A stretch of DNA of 64,000 nucleotides from Solanum dulcamara. Its lineage: Eukaryota; Streptophyta; Magnoliopsida; Solanales; Solanaceae. The notes below the pieces were generated by a model. It was not told the DNA's origin. It ran no database searches and saw only the letters and a program-made list of their open reading frames with translations. The position numbers and the translations under genes are program-made. Of this stretch, positions 12,059 through 46,142 are shown in pieces (position 1 is the stretch's first letter; every line of letters starts with the position of its first letter). The stretch lies in the NCBI RefSeq assembly GCF_947179165.1, contig NC_077243.1, positions 5,140,001 through 5,204,000 on the forward strand, given 5' to 3'.

Positions 12059-13326
12059 GAATAAAATAAATATTTTAAAATTAAATAATTATTAAATGTA
12101 ACAATATATCATTATTTTTGGAATTAGTATGTCATAAAACGAAATATTAATTTAAGAGAAAATGACCCTAATCCATTAGCAGAGAGTTTATTCAACCCAT
12201 GAATAACTTCGTTGGGTGGCTAACTTGAAAATCCACACGGCATTAGTATCCTATATTATGAGATTAACTAGACTATAGGAGTATCAAGAAAAGATTAATT
12301 AAGTAATATAATTAAGCAAATTATCACGTTGGAGATTTTAAAAAAAATTAAATATGCTAATAGAATCTCAAGAAATCCTTTTACCAAGACAAAATTTAGA
12401 AGTCCATCCACCAACTCTTGCTTCTACCAAGTACCAAACTATTCCAAATTCAATTTAGGAGTAAACAATAAAACTGCAATGTGCCTACCAATATCACCAA
12501 GACAGATCTGCTAAAAAGATTTTAACTAATTAATAAATTAGATTTGTTTAAAATGTCCTAATCATTGTTTAATTTAAGCTAATACATGATATACTTTCGA
12601 TGTCATTTGACATTCTTTTTCGAAGGATTAGAAGCTAACACGTGTAATAGTCAACATTAAAATTTCACTATCAATAAATAAAATTATATCTAACTAATAA
12701 ACAATATTTCGTTCCATTTTAAGAATCTATAGTCTTTCCCCCATTCACACTCCTCACAAAATTTTATTTTCTGTATATTTTGCTATTTTTCTGTCATTAT
12801 TTTTAAGTCCTGCTAATTTTGATTACACTTCTATCGAAAACAATCTTTCCTAAGTTGTAAGACTTTAATTTTGATTACACTAAGAAGTTGTAAGACTTTA
12901 ATAGTCCTGTACACCAACAGGAAGTAATTGAAGAAATGCTTAAAATAGGTGAGATTTTTATGAAGTGTGGACCGAACTGTCATCATGAAAAAGGGATATT
13001 CAAATTAAGTCTAAGTAGAAGCTAATAATGTCTTCTGTTTTCCTTCCAATTACAAAATTAGAAGTGTTCTTCTAAAGGAATTTGAAATTTTAGCAAGTAC
13101 ATACCAAATTTCAGCTGGAAGATTCATGAAAAAAAACCATTGATAACATAAAATGGTTAGGAACTAGAATGGTCTGTAAGTTATGTTACAATAATGCGAT
13201 TGCAGTTATTTATCATCAATAAGACAATTTCAAGAAAATTCATCATATTTACATTAAAAACAACTGATTCTCAACATACATTTGAGAAAAATTTCTCAAC
13301 ATGGGACAAGTAATTTCGAAAGGAAC
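12059..13326. other. Intergenic plus kinase 3' flank, nothing recognised
   Basis: AT-rich with no family-like ORF. The part next to 13326 is probably the 3' UTR of the minus-strand kinase gene. Confidence 0.4.
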
Positions 13327-15459
13327 CTAGTCTGCATAACTCTTATGTCGTCTTTTTGATCTGCTGAACGTTCTCGAAGGTGGGGAGGGAGAGAATTCGA
13401 AAGGGAGGGATGGAAACTCCATCTCACCTTTCAAAATCTTAACAATGTCACTAATGTCAGGCCGCAATTCGGGCATTTTTTGTAAGCAAGCAAGTGCCAA
13501 GTTAATGCAGAGACTTGCTTGGTCTTTGTTGTAGTCATCTTTTAGTCTTTCATCAACAAGTTCTAATACATTTCCAGCATGAGCTAGCTGTTTACACCAG
13601 CTTACCAGATTTGCTTTCTCAAGTTTCATTGGCGAATTAAGGACATGTAATGGCCTCCTACCAGAGACTATCACAAGGACAAGAACTCCAAAGCTGTATA
13701 TATCAGCCTTTTCCATTAAGTAACCACACCCACCATATTCTGGTGCAACATAGCACAATGTACCTCTCATGCTCGTTGTGCTGCTCAATTCTCGACTGAA
13801 TAGATCACCGCTCCACATATCACTCCCCATTGAACGCGTATGCTTTCTCTTCCAACCTTTCCTAAAACTGAATTCTGCATCTGGATCATCTCCATTCTGG
13901 TCCTGCATTCCAAATTTTCTCTTTCTCTTGAATAGAAAACGTTTACCAGTATCAAAATGTGGAATCTTGAACCGCTTCTTACAGAAACTTTCTAGTCTCT
14001 TGGCCTTCTTACTCTTCTTGCTCAGTTCATCAAGGTGCTCCTCTTTCCACCACTCTTTCATCTTCCTGGGCTTCTTATTACACGTTTTCCCCGTTATCTC
14101 CTTCTCTGACTCTTTCTTGTGAGTTTCTGGCTCTTGTTCTTGTAATGTGGTTTCTTCCACTTCCTCAGGTTTACTCAGAGGTGCTGAAATATCCAAATTG
14201 GTTTTCTGGGGAGTGCATTTCTTTTCTAAGTCCCACTCAGGATTAGTTGATGGACAAATCTGGCTTCCAATCCACTCCATTACATAGTCTTTGCTACATA
14301 ATTCACCACTACCATCCTGTCTCCACCACCAATCTTTACCCCATTGTTTGATATTTCTTGATTTATCATCTCCACCACCCAAAGTAGCACCCAAGTCCAA
14401 CTCTTTCCGATGATCAACACTGCTAAGCTCCTCTTCATAACTTGCTACACCTTTTTCAACAACTGACACTTCCTTTCCCTTGGCATTCCTAGCTGTGGCA
14501 TCATTCTCATTAAAGAAACTCAAATTTTGAGTAACAGAATTGAAGCCAAAGGGTTTAATGTTTTGGAAAATTTTACTGCCTTTGGAAGAAGAAGAAGCTT
14601 GTAAAGCCATAGCAAAATCTACCTCATCTTGACTCTCTACAGGTGTCCCAATTGGTGTTGGAGTCTCAGTGCCTGTAGTCATTGCCCCTAAATTCCCAGA
14701 AAGGTCTTGACTTTTCCACAGCTCTTGACTCTTCCCCAATTCTTGACTAAACATATCCACACCAAATTCCTCCTCAAGCTTCAATCTTGACAACCCAAAA
14801 TCAGAAAGCTTAGGCTTGTACTCTGAATCAAGAAGCACATTGCTAGGCTTAACATCCCCATGAATCACTGGTGGGTCACAATCAAGATGCAAAAATGCCA
14901 ATGCTCTAGCAACATCAAGAATGACATCAAACCTTCTACCCCAGTTCATACACAAACTTGACTCAGAAAAAAGGGATTCTTGCAAACTTCTATTAGGCAT
15001 ATACTCATACACTACAAGTCTTTTATTTTTCTCCACACAATAACCAAGGAGAGAAACTACAAGAGGAGATTTTATCCCACCAAGAATCTGAAGCTCATTC
15101 TGAAACTCCCTTTCACTCTGGAATGAACCAGAGTCCAGTAACTTGACAGCAACCAATTTCCCATCTTTAAGAATTCCTTTGAATACAGTTCCAGATCCCC
15201 CTTTTCCAATAGAAGTGGAATCACTAAAACCTTCAGTTGCTGACTTCAGCTCTTTGTAACTGAACCTGTGAAGCTTAACAAGGGGTGTATTGGAATCAAA
15301 AGGATTAGTACGAGAACGATGCACCAATGAGTACCAAAGATAGTAAAGGAAATAAAGAATGGCAAACAAGATTATAAGTGAAGCTAAGGTTGTAATGATG
15401 AGGAAAATTATGCCTGACATGGGTCTTGGATTTGAAGGAATTGGCTGTCTTGAAGTCAT
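13327..15459 (-). CDS. Receptor-like Ser/Thr kinase with a long activation-segment insertion
   Basis: Single-exon gene, 710 residues, At1g80870/At2g45590 type by memory. There is no signal peptide or ectodomain: a short N-terminus, one membrane segment (about 16-44), then a cytoplasmic kinase. Motifs: glycine loop GKGGSG at 85-90, VAVK Lys106, catalytic segment HGDVKPSN with Asp202, DFG at 220-222, APE at 572-574, then DIYSFGV. The catalytic loop reads HGD rather than HRD, so it is a non-RD kinase. Between DFG and APE lie roughly 340 residues of charged, Trp- and Lys-rich sequence (WGKDWWWRQDGSGE, KKSKKAKRLESFCKKRFK), where typical kinases have 20-35. All core residues are present, so it may be active. 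It likely acts at the plasma membrane; ligand and substrates are unknown. A start with an upstream in-frame ATG was not seen. Confidence 0.93.
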   Translation of the reverse strand: MTSRQPIPSNPRPMSGIIFLIITTLASLIILFAILYFLYYLWYSLVHRSRTNPFDSNTPLVKLHRFSYKELKSATEGFSDSTSIGKGGSGTVFKGILKDGKLVAVKLLDSGSFQSEREFQNELQILGGIKSPLVVSLLGYCVEKNKRLVVYEYMPNRSLQESLFSESSLCMNWGRRFDVILDVARALAFLHLDCDPPVIHGDVKPSNVLLDSEYKPKLSDFGLSRLKLEEEFGVDMFSQELGKSQELWKSQDLSGNLGAMTTGTETPTPIGTPVESQDEVDFAMALQASSSSKGSKIFQNIKPFGFNSVTQNLSFFNENDATARNAKGKEVSVVEKGVASYEEELSSVDHRKELDLGATLGGGDDKSRNIKQWGKDWWWRQDGSGELCSKDYVMEWIGSQICPSTNPEWDLEKKCTPQKTNLDISAPLSKPEEVEETTLQEQEPETHKKESEKEITGKTCNKKPRKMKEWWKEEHLDELSKKSKKAKRLESFCKKRFKIPHFDTGKRFLFKRKRKFGMQDQNGDDPDAEFSFRKGWKRKHTRSMGSDMWSGDLFSRELSSTTSMRGTLCYVAPEYGGCGYLMEKADIYSFGVLVLVIVSGRRPLHVLNSPMKLEKANLVSWCKQLAHAGNVLELVDERLKDDYNKDQASLCINLALACLQKMPELRPDISDIVKILKGEMEFPSLPFEFSPSPPSRTFSRSKRRHKSYAD

Positions 15460-17868
15460 TGTATCTCTTGTTTTAAGTTTCGTAACTCACTTGAGGCTGA
15501 GAAATTTCAAGAAATGGAGAAGAAAGTTGACAACTTTGAGGATTTGCTAGGTTTTTGAAAGGGATTTTGCCTTACAGTTGGATAATCATTCGAGGATTAG
15601 TACAATGTCTTAAATGGTTCTTGATGGAATAGTATTATAGTACTAGTTGTTTAATAAAGAGTTTTGAATTTTTGTTTGTTACTAGTACTATTTTAATGAT
15701 GTAAGTTAGAGGAGTTGAAGTTTGAGGGATGATAATGATTAAAAAGGCAGAGGGGAATTAGTGAGAGTCTTTTTCCCCGATTAAATACTGAAACTGGGGG
15801 GCTGAGGGACCAGAATTTGCTTTTGACTAACAAAGAAGAATTTGCAGTATCAAAGGGAAAAGTGATTGTGGTGTGTTGGAGTGTAGTGCTCTGAGTGCAG
15901 GTTTTGTTTATTTTGGTTTGCAGGAAAATGTGGCCTACGTGCCATCTGGATTCTTGAGAGACCTATTTTCATTATTTAATTTATACTATATTGAGTGAAA
16001 ACAACTTTTACACTTCAAAATACTTTAGAGCTTGTTCCTATCAAAATATATCTATATGGTTCTTGAGTTGTAAAGTCCAAAACAAAGTCTTAATTACTTT
16101 CTTAATTGATTGTAGTGGATGTTGTATGTTACAAAGAGACTTCATTAGCTCTGTAGAGTCATTGAAATAGAGGATAGAAGAAGGGACTAAGGTGTATTGA
16201 AGTAATTCTAACTTTGAAAGTCCTATCGGAAGTAAGTCATAGTTTTTGCCTTTATTAAATAAAGATTTTTTCACGCAAAAATATTTGCATTAGTTTACAT
16301 ATTCCGCACTTTAATTAACTTCTTACATAAATTTGAGTACTTCAATTACAGCTAAAATAACATTTAACTTTATTTCCATTAAAAATACCATATTTAAAAT
16401 GGTATAATGTCTATTGGAAATTCACATTTTTAATTCAAAGAGAATTGGGGGTATTAAAGAATAATAATTACAAAAGTTGAGGCTTTAAAGGTATATAGAG
16501 CTTTTCTGAAGTAACACATAAATCTAACTTTTAGAAAAGATAAAATCTTGACAAAGAAATATGTATATATCTATAGATGTTGTGTTGTTTATTATAAGGT
16601 GCTTTCCCACTAATTAATAAAGTGAAACGAAGACTTAAGCAGATTGCGACAAGAATGGAAAAAACAGCTGGTGCATGCCTATTATATAAGATTGTAATAT
16701 AATGTAGCAAAAACACCTTTTCAAGATTTTCAAAAGAGCAATTAATAAGTGATATTGTTCCAACTTTCATTTCCTTTAGATGAATTTATCAAATACATAA
16801 AAAAAAAAATGATATAAAAGATCTTTCTGATATATATCATCACCTTTTAAACATAGAATTTTCTTTGCATATCTTTATGATTTTAATTTAATAACGGCCG
16901 GACGCTTTATTTATTACAAACATAATTTTTTCTTCAAATATCACTCAATTTATGTCCAAACGCATAAGAATGTCAGAATTAGGCTAATAAAATGAGAGAG
17001 CATTGGATCCACGAATGTTGTAGGTGAAAACAGAAAAAGGAAAAGTAAAAGAAACCAAACTATGATTTTTGAGGGTAAAAAGGAAAAAAGAAAAGAAAAA
17101 GATGATGGGTCATAATTGTATATCCAAAAAGACAAACAAATGGATGCAAATGGTTTGTCTCCTTATCTTATTTCCTAATTTTGTCTATGCAATTGTGGAG
17201 GTCTCTATCTCACTTTATATTGCTTTTCAAGCAAAGCAACTTTACCATACTATTAATTTATTGATTGACCTGATAATTAGTCACACTCTCAGTACGTATT
17301 ACTACTTAGCTTGGTTAATTAATCCATTTATATTATGTTTTGTTGTGGAAATGAAAAAATTAGGTCGTGATAGCCAGTGGCCATGTGTACCTAGGACTTA
17401 TTTGGTTCTATTACTTCATTTGATGCAGACACACATGTAGCAGTAGGCAAAATGGCACAATCCAACACACCACCCTTGAGTAAGATGTGTCATTTTGCTT
17501 GCTGTCCAAAAATATAGATGAACACGACAAATTCTTCCTCTCATATAGTCTTGTGTTTGATTTCTTTTGTAATGATTTTTTGTTAGTTTGTGTGTTACTA
17601 GTTTTATACTAGAAAAATTTGTTAGAATTATAGGGATATACTTATATCGAGTGAAATATTCTTGACAACAATATTTTTGACATGCCTCAAATTTTCAAGA
17701 ATTCGATACCATTTTCTTGATCAAGTATTTTTCGTAAGATTTCTAATATTACTTCATTATATATTAAATCTTCTTAGTGAAATGACGGCTTATCTGCACA
17801 CATGTATAAAATGAGGTTTTGTTTCCTAGCTTGATCTTCTTGGTTCAAAGAAGTACGATTAAAAGGCA
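15460..17868. other. Kinase 5' leader/promoter and intergenic spacer
   Basis: The first few hundred bases presumably hold the kinase leader and promoter. The rest is AT-rich. An open frame at 17069-17440 (123 codons, plus strand) begins with a Lys-rich low-complexity run, shows no known domain and is treated as chance. Confidence 0.4.
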
Positions 17869-17879
17869 GGCATGGCAGC

Positions 17880-18064
17880 AGAGGCGGATGTAGCATACGG
17901 TCATCCGGTCATCTGAACCTATTACTTTCGATGAATACAATAAATTTCCACGGAATTTGCAACAAATAGTAGATGTGATTCTATAACTTTAAAGTTATAA
18001 AGGATTCAATGCTAATAATCTTAAATATTTAGCTCATTAAATTTAAATACTGAATTCGCCTCTA
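17880..18064. mobile_element. hAT-like MITE with AGAGGCG termini
   Basis: Left end AGAGGCGGATGTAG and right end on the minus strand AGAGGCGAATTCAG are inverted repeats. GGCATGG occurs on both flanks (17869-17875 and 18065-18071), close to an 8-bp hAT target duplication but with three extra bases (CAG) on the left. About 185 bp, no ORF. Confidence 0.55.
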
Positions 18065-18071
18065 GGCATGG

Positions 18072-19332
18072 GATGGGAGAGATATGAGCTGAAAATGGTA
18101 CTGAACTCAGAATTGCTTAATTAAACAGTAGTAGTGTCAAGCCAAAAGAACATGGCATGGGGCCATTTTCACCAGCAAGGGACTATATATTGCTTTATTT
18201 CTTCTTGTCAATTACTACTTTTGGTCCTAAAAATTCTCCTCTTTAGTTTTAATGTTAGCTTACTTTATGGGCCGGTGTTAAATCAATTGTCTAGTCTTAT
18301 TCACCGAAATTTGCACGAGCAACCATTTTCCCTTTTGCTTTATGCTTTACCCTTCACGGAACAGTCACAAACAGAGGCTTCTAATGATGAAAGAACCACC
18401 AAAATATAAAATTGAATAATTTTCCACGATTGCTAATTAATAGAGCTTCGTTACATTGGTAACTTACTAGGTTTGATAATGTAATATCTAGTCTTTTTTC
18501 TTGTATTTCTCCCTTTTGAAGGTTAGATTTTTTACATGAAAAGACGTAAAAGTGTCAAAATAATATTTAGTATCATGAGAAATGCATCGACAATCCCTTA
18601 ATCTTACGACTATAACTTCAAGCTTATGAAGATTTGAATTTGGCAAATTCATTTCAATCTACATTCTTTATGATTTCGTTCACAATCATATAAAGACAAT
18701 TCTTATTTAATGTAGATATTGATGCAAAGTATTTTCATTTTGTTCACGGGTCTCCAAAACTGTGTCGTTGGTAAGTTACAAATCGACTCGTAATTGAAGG
18801 AAAATTGGACAATGACTTTTAGACTACCTGACTGTGTAATGATTCTTGGTAATTAAGTATATGGGAAAATATGAAGCAAGTGTGTAGTTTAAATGAACAA
18901 CTTTTATCAAATGTGAAAAAAGAACAATTCTTAGTGGCACTTGTCGTGTGTATATAAACTCTAATTCCCGTGAGATTGAGTTGATTTCCTCCCACAGTTA
19001 TTTTTAAAGAGATTATATAAAATGACTTTATAGTGACAAAAAATAGTTTAGTGACATTGTAGGAAAAAGTTATAATTTCGATGACCGTTTGAGGCCTTAG
19101 CAAATTTAGCCAGCTGGTTGCATTTCGAGTTGAGATACTGGTTTTATCACTTCACACTTGAAAATTAGTTCAAACACCTTAATAAGTTAGCAAGTAGCAA
19201 CTACTAGAATCACAAGTAAAACAAGATTTGAGTTCAAATAGTTTTTCTGAATAGCTCTACTATACAGCTCTGAGCTCCTTCCAGTTGCCAAACTACTTTT
19301 AGGAGAACTCAAGATGATCAGAGATACTTGCA
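18072..19332. other. Intergenic and ABCC13 3' flank
   Basis: No recognisable gene. The end next to 19332 is presumably the 3' UTR of the minus-strand ABC transporter. Confidence 0.4.
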
Positions 19333-42160
<22,828 letters not shown>

Positions 42161-42220
42161 AGAAAAGGGGGAGAGGAATTGGAAAGCCAAAAATGAGAGA
42201 GTAGTGCATGGATGGATGAC

Positions 42221-42229
42221 TTATATAGA
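42221..42229 (-). promoter_or_regulatory. Candidate TATA box of ABCC13
   Basis: On the minus strand CTATATAAG lies about 61 nt upstream of the ATG at 42160, implying a leader of only about 30 nt. Placement is right for a TATA box but is unconfirmed. Confidence 0.4.
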
Positions 42230-43120
42230 AAGGAAACAAACAAAAAAAAAAGTTGGCAAATCCCATGCGGGTCGGGCATACTATATGCGGGTCGGATTTT
42301 ATGGATCATTTTGTCTGATCCGCAACTTTGCTCGTTGCTTTTCCACATGCCCTCTGAATCCCTTCTTTCTACTTTATACTTTTCCCCCCTTTAATTGGCT
42401 ATTGCTTTAATAAGCTTTATAGTTATGGGCGTCTTAAAGCTGAAGAGGCCAAAATGCAAATCCTGTATAAATGTAAACAGATCCAAAGCACCCCATTTAA
42501 GCAGTTGTCTTTTCCCGACTAGTCCTACTTTTTTTTTAGGAGATTTCGTCTAAATAGTATAAGTCACTCATCTTAGTCGCTTAGAAATAGAAAAAGTCCT
42601 TTTGGAAGCATGGCCTTCGTAAAAAAATTCAGCTTTAATCGAATTCTATTGTAAATATCGAATAAATGAGAAATTAAAAAGAAATATTTATTTATTCATG
42701 TAACTTTATTATCTTTTTGGATAAATTTTGTGAATTCACTTATATCGAGTAAATTTCAACTAATTTAATGTGACAGATAATTTTGTGGTTTTACTGCTAT
42801 AATAATTAATTCAATTATTTTAATGTAATAAAAATAGTTGTCATTTAAAATATCAAAGACATACACGAAATTTTAAAGCTAAAAGGGTAGAAAAAACACA
42901 TTTCTCTCCCACTTGACTATTGCTTTTAACAACTGACTTAGCTAAAGTTCTTTTATAAAAAAAAAATTTAACCTTTCAAAATTACCAATTCAAAAATCCC
43001 GATTATATTTCAGCCCCTTTTTCGAAGAGAAAGAATAACACGTCCTATAACATTCGACTGTTTGTCTTTAATAATTGAGTTAACTAAAAACTTTTATAGG
43101 AAGAAATATAGCCTTTCGGT
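42230..43120. other. Intergenic region upstream of ABCC13
   Basis: Holds the ABCC13 promoter side and AT-rich spacer. No gene or family-like ORF. Confidence 0.4.
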
Positions 43121-43125
43121 GTGTG

Positions 43126-44220
43126 ATTCGGAAAGGGAAGAGTGTACATACATCTTATTTTTACCTTAGATATAGAGAGGTTCTGATTAACCCTCAACTC
43201 AAAAAAAATAATTCAAAAAAGGAAGTAACAAAAGTGAAAGTATAACGAAACATTCTAATTAGTATCTGTTGGGTTTATGTAAGGTGTGTATTGAGAAATG
43301 AAAATTGGGAAATGTGGGGAACCAAGTGAAGAAAAAATGAAAAGTCATTTCTCACCTCATTGATAGAAGAAAGGAAAAGTTGTCCTTATATAAAGAAACA
43401 CTAAAGTGGTAAACACTTCCTTTAGCTCTTAAAGGGTTAAGTAGAGAATTCTCCCTCGCGTCATCGTCGTGGTCACTCGACTCGGCCTCAGCTTCAGCTT
43501 CAGCTTCGACTTCGGCCACGAAATTAATTTGTATTAATTAATTCGCGAAATGAAATTAACTAATTAATTCGCAGAACAAAATTAATTTTTGAAATTCATG
43601 GATTTGAAAAGGACTTGTTCCTTTCAAACAGACATTTCTTTTTCCAAAAGATATCATACATGTTCTGAACAGATGACTATTTTGAACAGGTAAGTTCTTA
43701 CCTATTATTGGCTATAAATAGAGAGGCTTCCTCTCAGTTTTCTACATCAAATTTTCCCGCTATTTCTCTAATAGGTATATCCATTTTATCCTGAGAGAAA
43801 ATAATCCACAACCTCGGATACAGTGAGAGGATTTAATTCCTTAAGGACACACCGTGAATTCTGTGGTCTTGAATATTTGTTTATTATATTTAATTTTTTT
43901 GTTTATCTTTGTTCTTTTTATATTCTTGTTGGACACAGTACCCATCAATAACTACATCAAAATAATACGATAATTGAAATACAAAAAACAATAAACAGCA
44001 ACAACAATCAAAGGACAAAAAACTACTTGAGCAATACCACACTGAGACAACACACTACCACTTACTAACCTTCTACTCTAATCCATGCCATCCACGACCT
44101 ACTACCTTAGATCATGTACTTGATAAGCTGAAACTAGATCATATCATGTCTAATCACACCTCTCTAATACTTCTTCAACCTACTGATCAGCTGAAACCTT
44201 TATAATATTAAATCCTTTTT
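43126..44220 (-). mobile_element. Decayed RTE-type LINE 3' end, interrupted by a solo LTR
   Basis: The minus-strand translation at about 44090-44190 reads RLKKY-stop-RGVIRHDMI and later SRSWMAWIRVEG, matching the C-terminal end of plant RTE/L1-like reverse transcriptases (pattern RPKKYWGEVIRQDM, from memory) with several stop codons. At 43126-43200 is a sequence like the SINE/LINE shared 3' region (GGGAAGAGTGTACATACATC, then CCCTCAACTC). The two parts are separated by the solo LTR at 43267-43937. No intact ORF. Confidence 0.6.
43267..43937. mobile_element. Solo LTR, probably Ty1/copia, 671 bp
   Basis: Starts TGTTGGGTTT and ends TTGTTGGACACA, the TG...CA form of LTRs. Flanked by GTATC (43262-43266) and GTACC (43938-43942), a 5-bp duplication with one mismatch. 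Inside is TATAAATAGAGAGGCTTCC (about 43724-43742), a TATA region typical of an LTR promoter. No internal retrotransposon sequence adjoins. It contains a CAGCTTCAGCTTC microsatellite-like stretch near 43490. Confidence 0.72.
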
Positions 44221-44259
44221 TAAAAAAAAAAAAAGAGAGTATAAAATCCGAAAGAGGAC

Positions 44260-45141
44260 CAAGATGAAGAAAGTGAAGAAGAGGGAGTCAAAAAACAAAT
44301 CCACTATGGCAGGATGCAAATCGCTTTTGGTAACGTGACTATCCACCAGCCAAGAGCCTGAGGTGGACGTCACGTGTTAGGATTAAGTCTAGGGAAAGAA
44401 ACATAACAAGATTGATGATATTTTTAAAGGCAGATGTGCATGTCCGAAATACTGTTGGAAGGAACTCTAAGATAACATCAACTTTTATGTCAACTAAAAT
44501 AAAAGGCAAGGGAAAAAAATGTAACTTTCTCTTTCAAAAATCGTATTCCAAAAAAAAAAAAAAATGAAGTTTCTATTGGAGAATCATTACTTCATTGCTA
44601 AGGTTAGGGAAGATTGGAAGTAAAAGTAAGATAGGAGGAAGATCTTCCCTATTTTCCTCCCATCATACTTTAGTTTCCTTATCCATACTCTACTCTGTTA
44701 TCCCAGCCTTCTAAGCTGCTATGTCTAATTTGCCTCAGAGCTACACCATGCAAACACAAAGCATAATAGAAATCTTTATCACCTCAAACAAGTACCATAA
44801 ATCATACCAAAATAGAAATCTAAAACACACCATACGAGTATCAAGGATACGCTTACTATGCCTTCTAAAACTAGCAAGAGATTAGGTAGAGATTGTACAG
44901 CCCAGGCAGTTGTATATATCTAATATTTCAAGTGTCTTGAGGAAGCACCGAGAGTTGAATCCACAAAATCAAGTCTTCATTTAATTATACAGAAAGGACA
45001 CTATAATCCATGTTATGATGACTAATGCTTTCAGCTATGAGTCTATGACAGTATTCACATGACCAGCCAGGAATTTAGGAAGGTTAAACAGCCAAAAGCA
45101 CCTTTAAGCCAAAGAAATACAAATCTTAATTTAGCAACTTT
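44260..45141. other. Intergenic and HUS1 3' flank
   Basis: No recognisable gene. The end next to 45141 is probably the HUS1 3' UTR. Confidence 0.4.
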
Positions 45142-46125
45142 TCAACTAGTTCCAGGATCAAGGACAGGTAGCCGGCAATGTAGACTGATTGCCTTATCAG
45201 TTTGATGTGTGCCTGGGATGAAGAACTGAAATACGACTGTTAGGCAAGCACCCTGCTGAGCAACCCCATAGAAAGCACAATCGGGCTTTGCTGAATGACA
45301 CTGAAGACTCTTGAAGAAATGTTTTACACTCACTTGCACTGTCATTGCATCTCCTCTCTGAAGTGCTATTCTCGTCCTTGACTGAGCACTCAAATTTTGA
45401 TCATCTGTTGGACTCTGTGCTTGTTCTCCTATAACTGACAGCTTCCGGAACTCAGCACCAAGTGTAATTAGGCTAGTTGAAACTTGCAGATGGAGATCAC
45501 CATACTTGCTTATAGAAACATTAAGGACGTCACCGACATTTTTCATTTTTTCCACGAAGTTCTGTAACTGGTGCATGTCTGGGACTTGTATAAGGGTCTG
45601 AGGCAAATCTTGGGCCATATCAAGGGCTGCTTGTAATTCAAGTACATCAGACCTTGACAAAGGCTTAGAGATGGGTACATCTTGAATAACAGCAGACTTG
45701 TAACCTTTCGTCTCAAAAGTGAGAAAAGGCATTGGTTGTTGAGAATGAGGAGGGAGTTTTTTTACCAGCTTGATTTGGATGCGGTTAGGGGCGCTGTTTC
45801 CACCAGGAACTCCACTGTCACTGGCACTGAACTCGGTATAAATACTGATGATGCTGTGAAGGGCACGGTGCAAAAGAGAAAGGTCAATAGCAAAAGAAAT
45901 CCGATCATCATTTTGGCTAGAGAGGCGATACTCATCAAAGAGTGCTTCTTTGCGGAATTGAGCAATGCATTGGATGCCATCACCATTAAGGAGGTTATGA
46001 AGGAAGTATATGTGGTCTCTCGTAAGATAGAGGTGACAGATCTTTCCCATTTTTTCAAGGGCTGGCAGGAACCTCTTGTCCAGGAGGTTGACACCATTGT
46101 CCGTTAGAAACGCCTTGAACTTCAT
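45142..46125 (-). CDS. HUS1: HUS1 checkpoint clamp subunit (9-1-1 complex)
   Basis: Single coding exon, 327 residues. HUS1 is one of three PCNA-like subunits of the RAD9-RAD1-HUS1 clamp, loaded at damaged DNA in the nucleus to activate the ATR checkpoint and repair. The N-terminus MKFKAFLTDNGVNLLDKRFL is the family start. Further markers are FRKEALFDEYRLSSQNDDRI, the linker with KLVKKLPPHSQQP and MPFLTFET, and the C-terminal PCNA-like half ending HFFKSLQCHSAKPDCAFYGV, FQFFIPG and a short LPVLDPG tail. Length is close to plant HUS1 (about 320). The ATG at 46125 is the start of the conserved family sequence. It lies about 1.6 kb downstream of FRS6 on the same strand; as I recall the two are also neighbours in Arabidopsis (At1g52530 and At1g52520). 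Confidence 0.95.
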   Translation of the reverse strand: MKFKAFLTDNGVNLLDKRFLPALEKMGKICHLYLTRDHIYFLHNLLNGDGIQCIAQFRKEALFDEYRLSSQNDDRISFAIDLSLLHRALHSIISIYTEFSASDSGVPGGNSAPNRIQIKLVKKLPPHSQQPMPFLTFETKGYKSAVIQDVPISKPLSRSDVLELQAALDMAQDLPQTLIQVPDMHQLQNFVEKMKNVGDVLNVSISKYGDLHLQVSTSLITLGAEFRKLSVIGEQAQSPTDDQNLSAQSRTRIALQRGDAMTVQVSVKHFFKSLQCHSAKPDCAFYGVAQQGACLTVVFQFFIPGTHQTDKAISLHCRLPVLDPGTS

Positions 46126-46142
46126 TTAATTCAATAATCACT

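Noticed and set aside
13769..14122. 117-codon plus-strand frame antisense to the kinase
   Set aside because: Shadow of the kinase coding frame; Leu/Ser-rich as expected from the reverse complement of Lys/Glu-rich codons.
17069..17440. 123-codon plus-strand open frame
   Set aside because: Lys-rich low-complexity start, no recognisable domain, no splice or promoter context; consistent with chance.
42161..42190. Ten-residue N-terminal extension of ABCC13
   Set aside because: It would need a TTG start; the ATG at 42160 gives the family-like N-terminus.
45682..46107. 141-codon plus-strand frame antisense to HUS1
   Set aside because: Shadow of HUS1; no family similarity.
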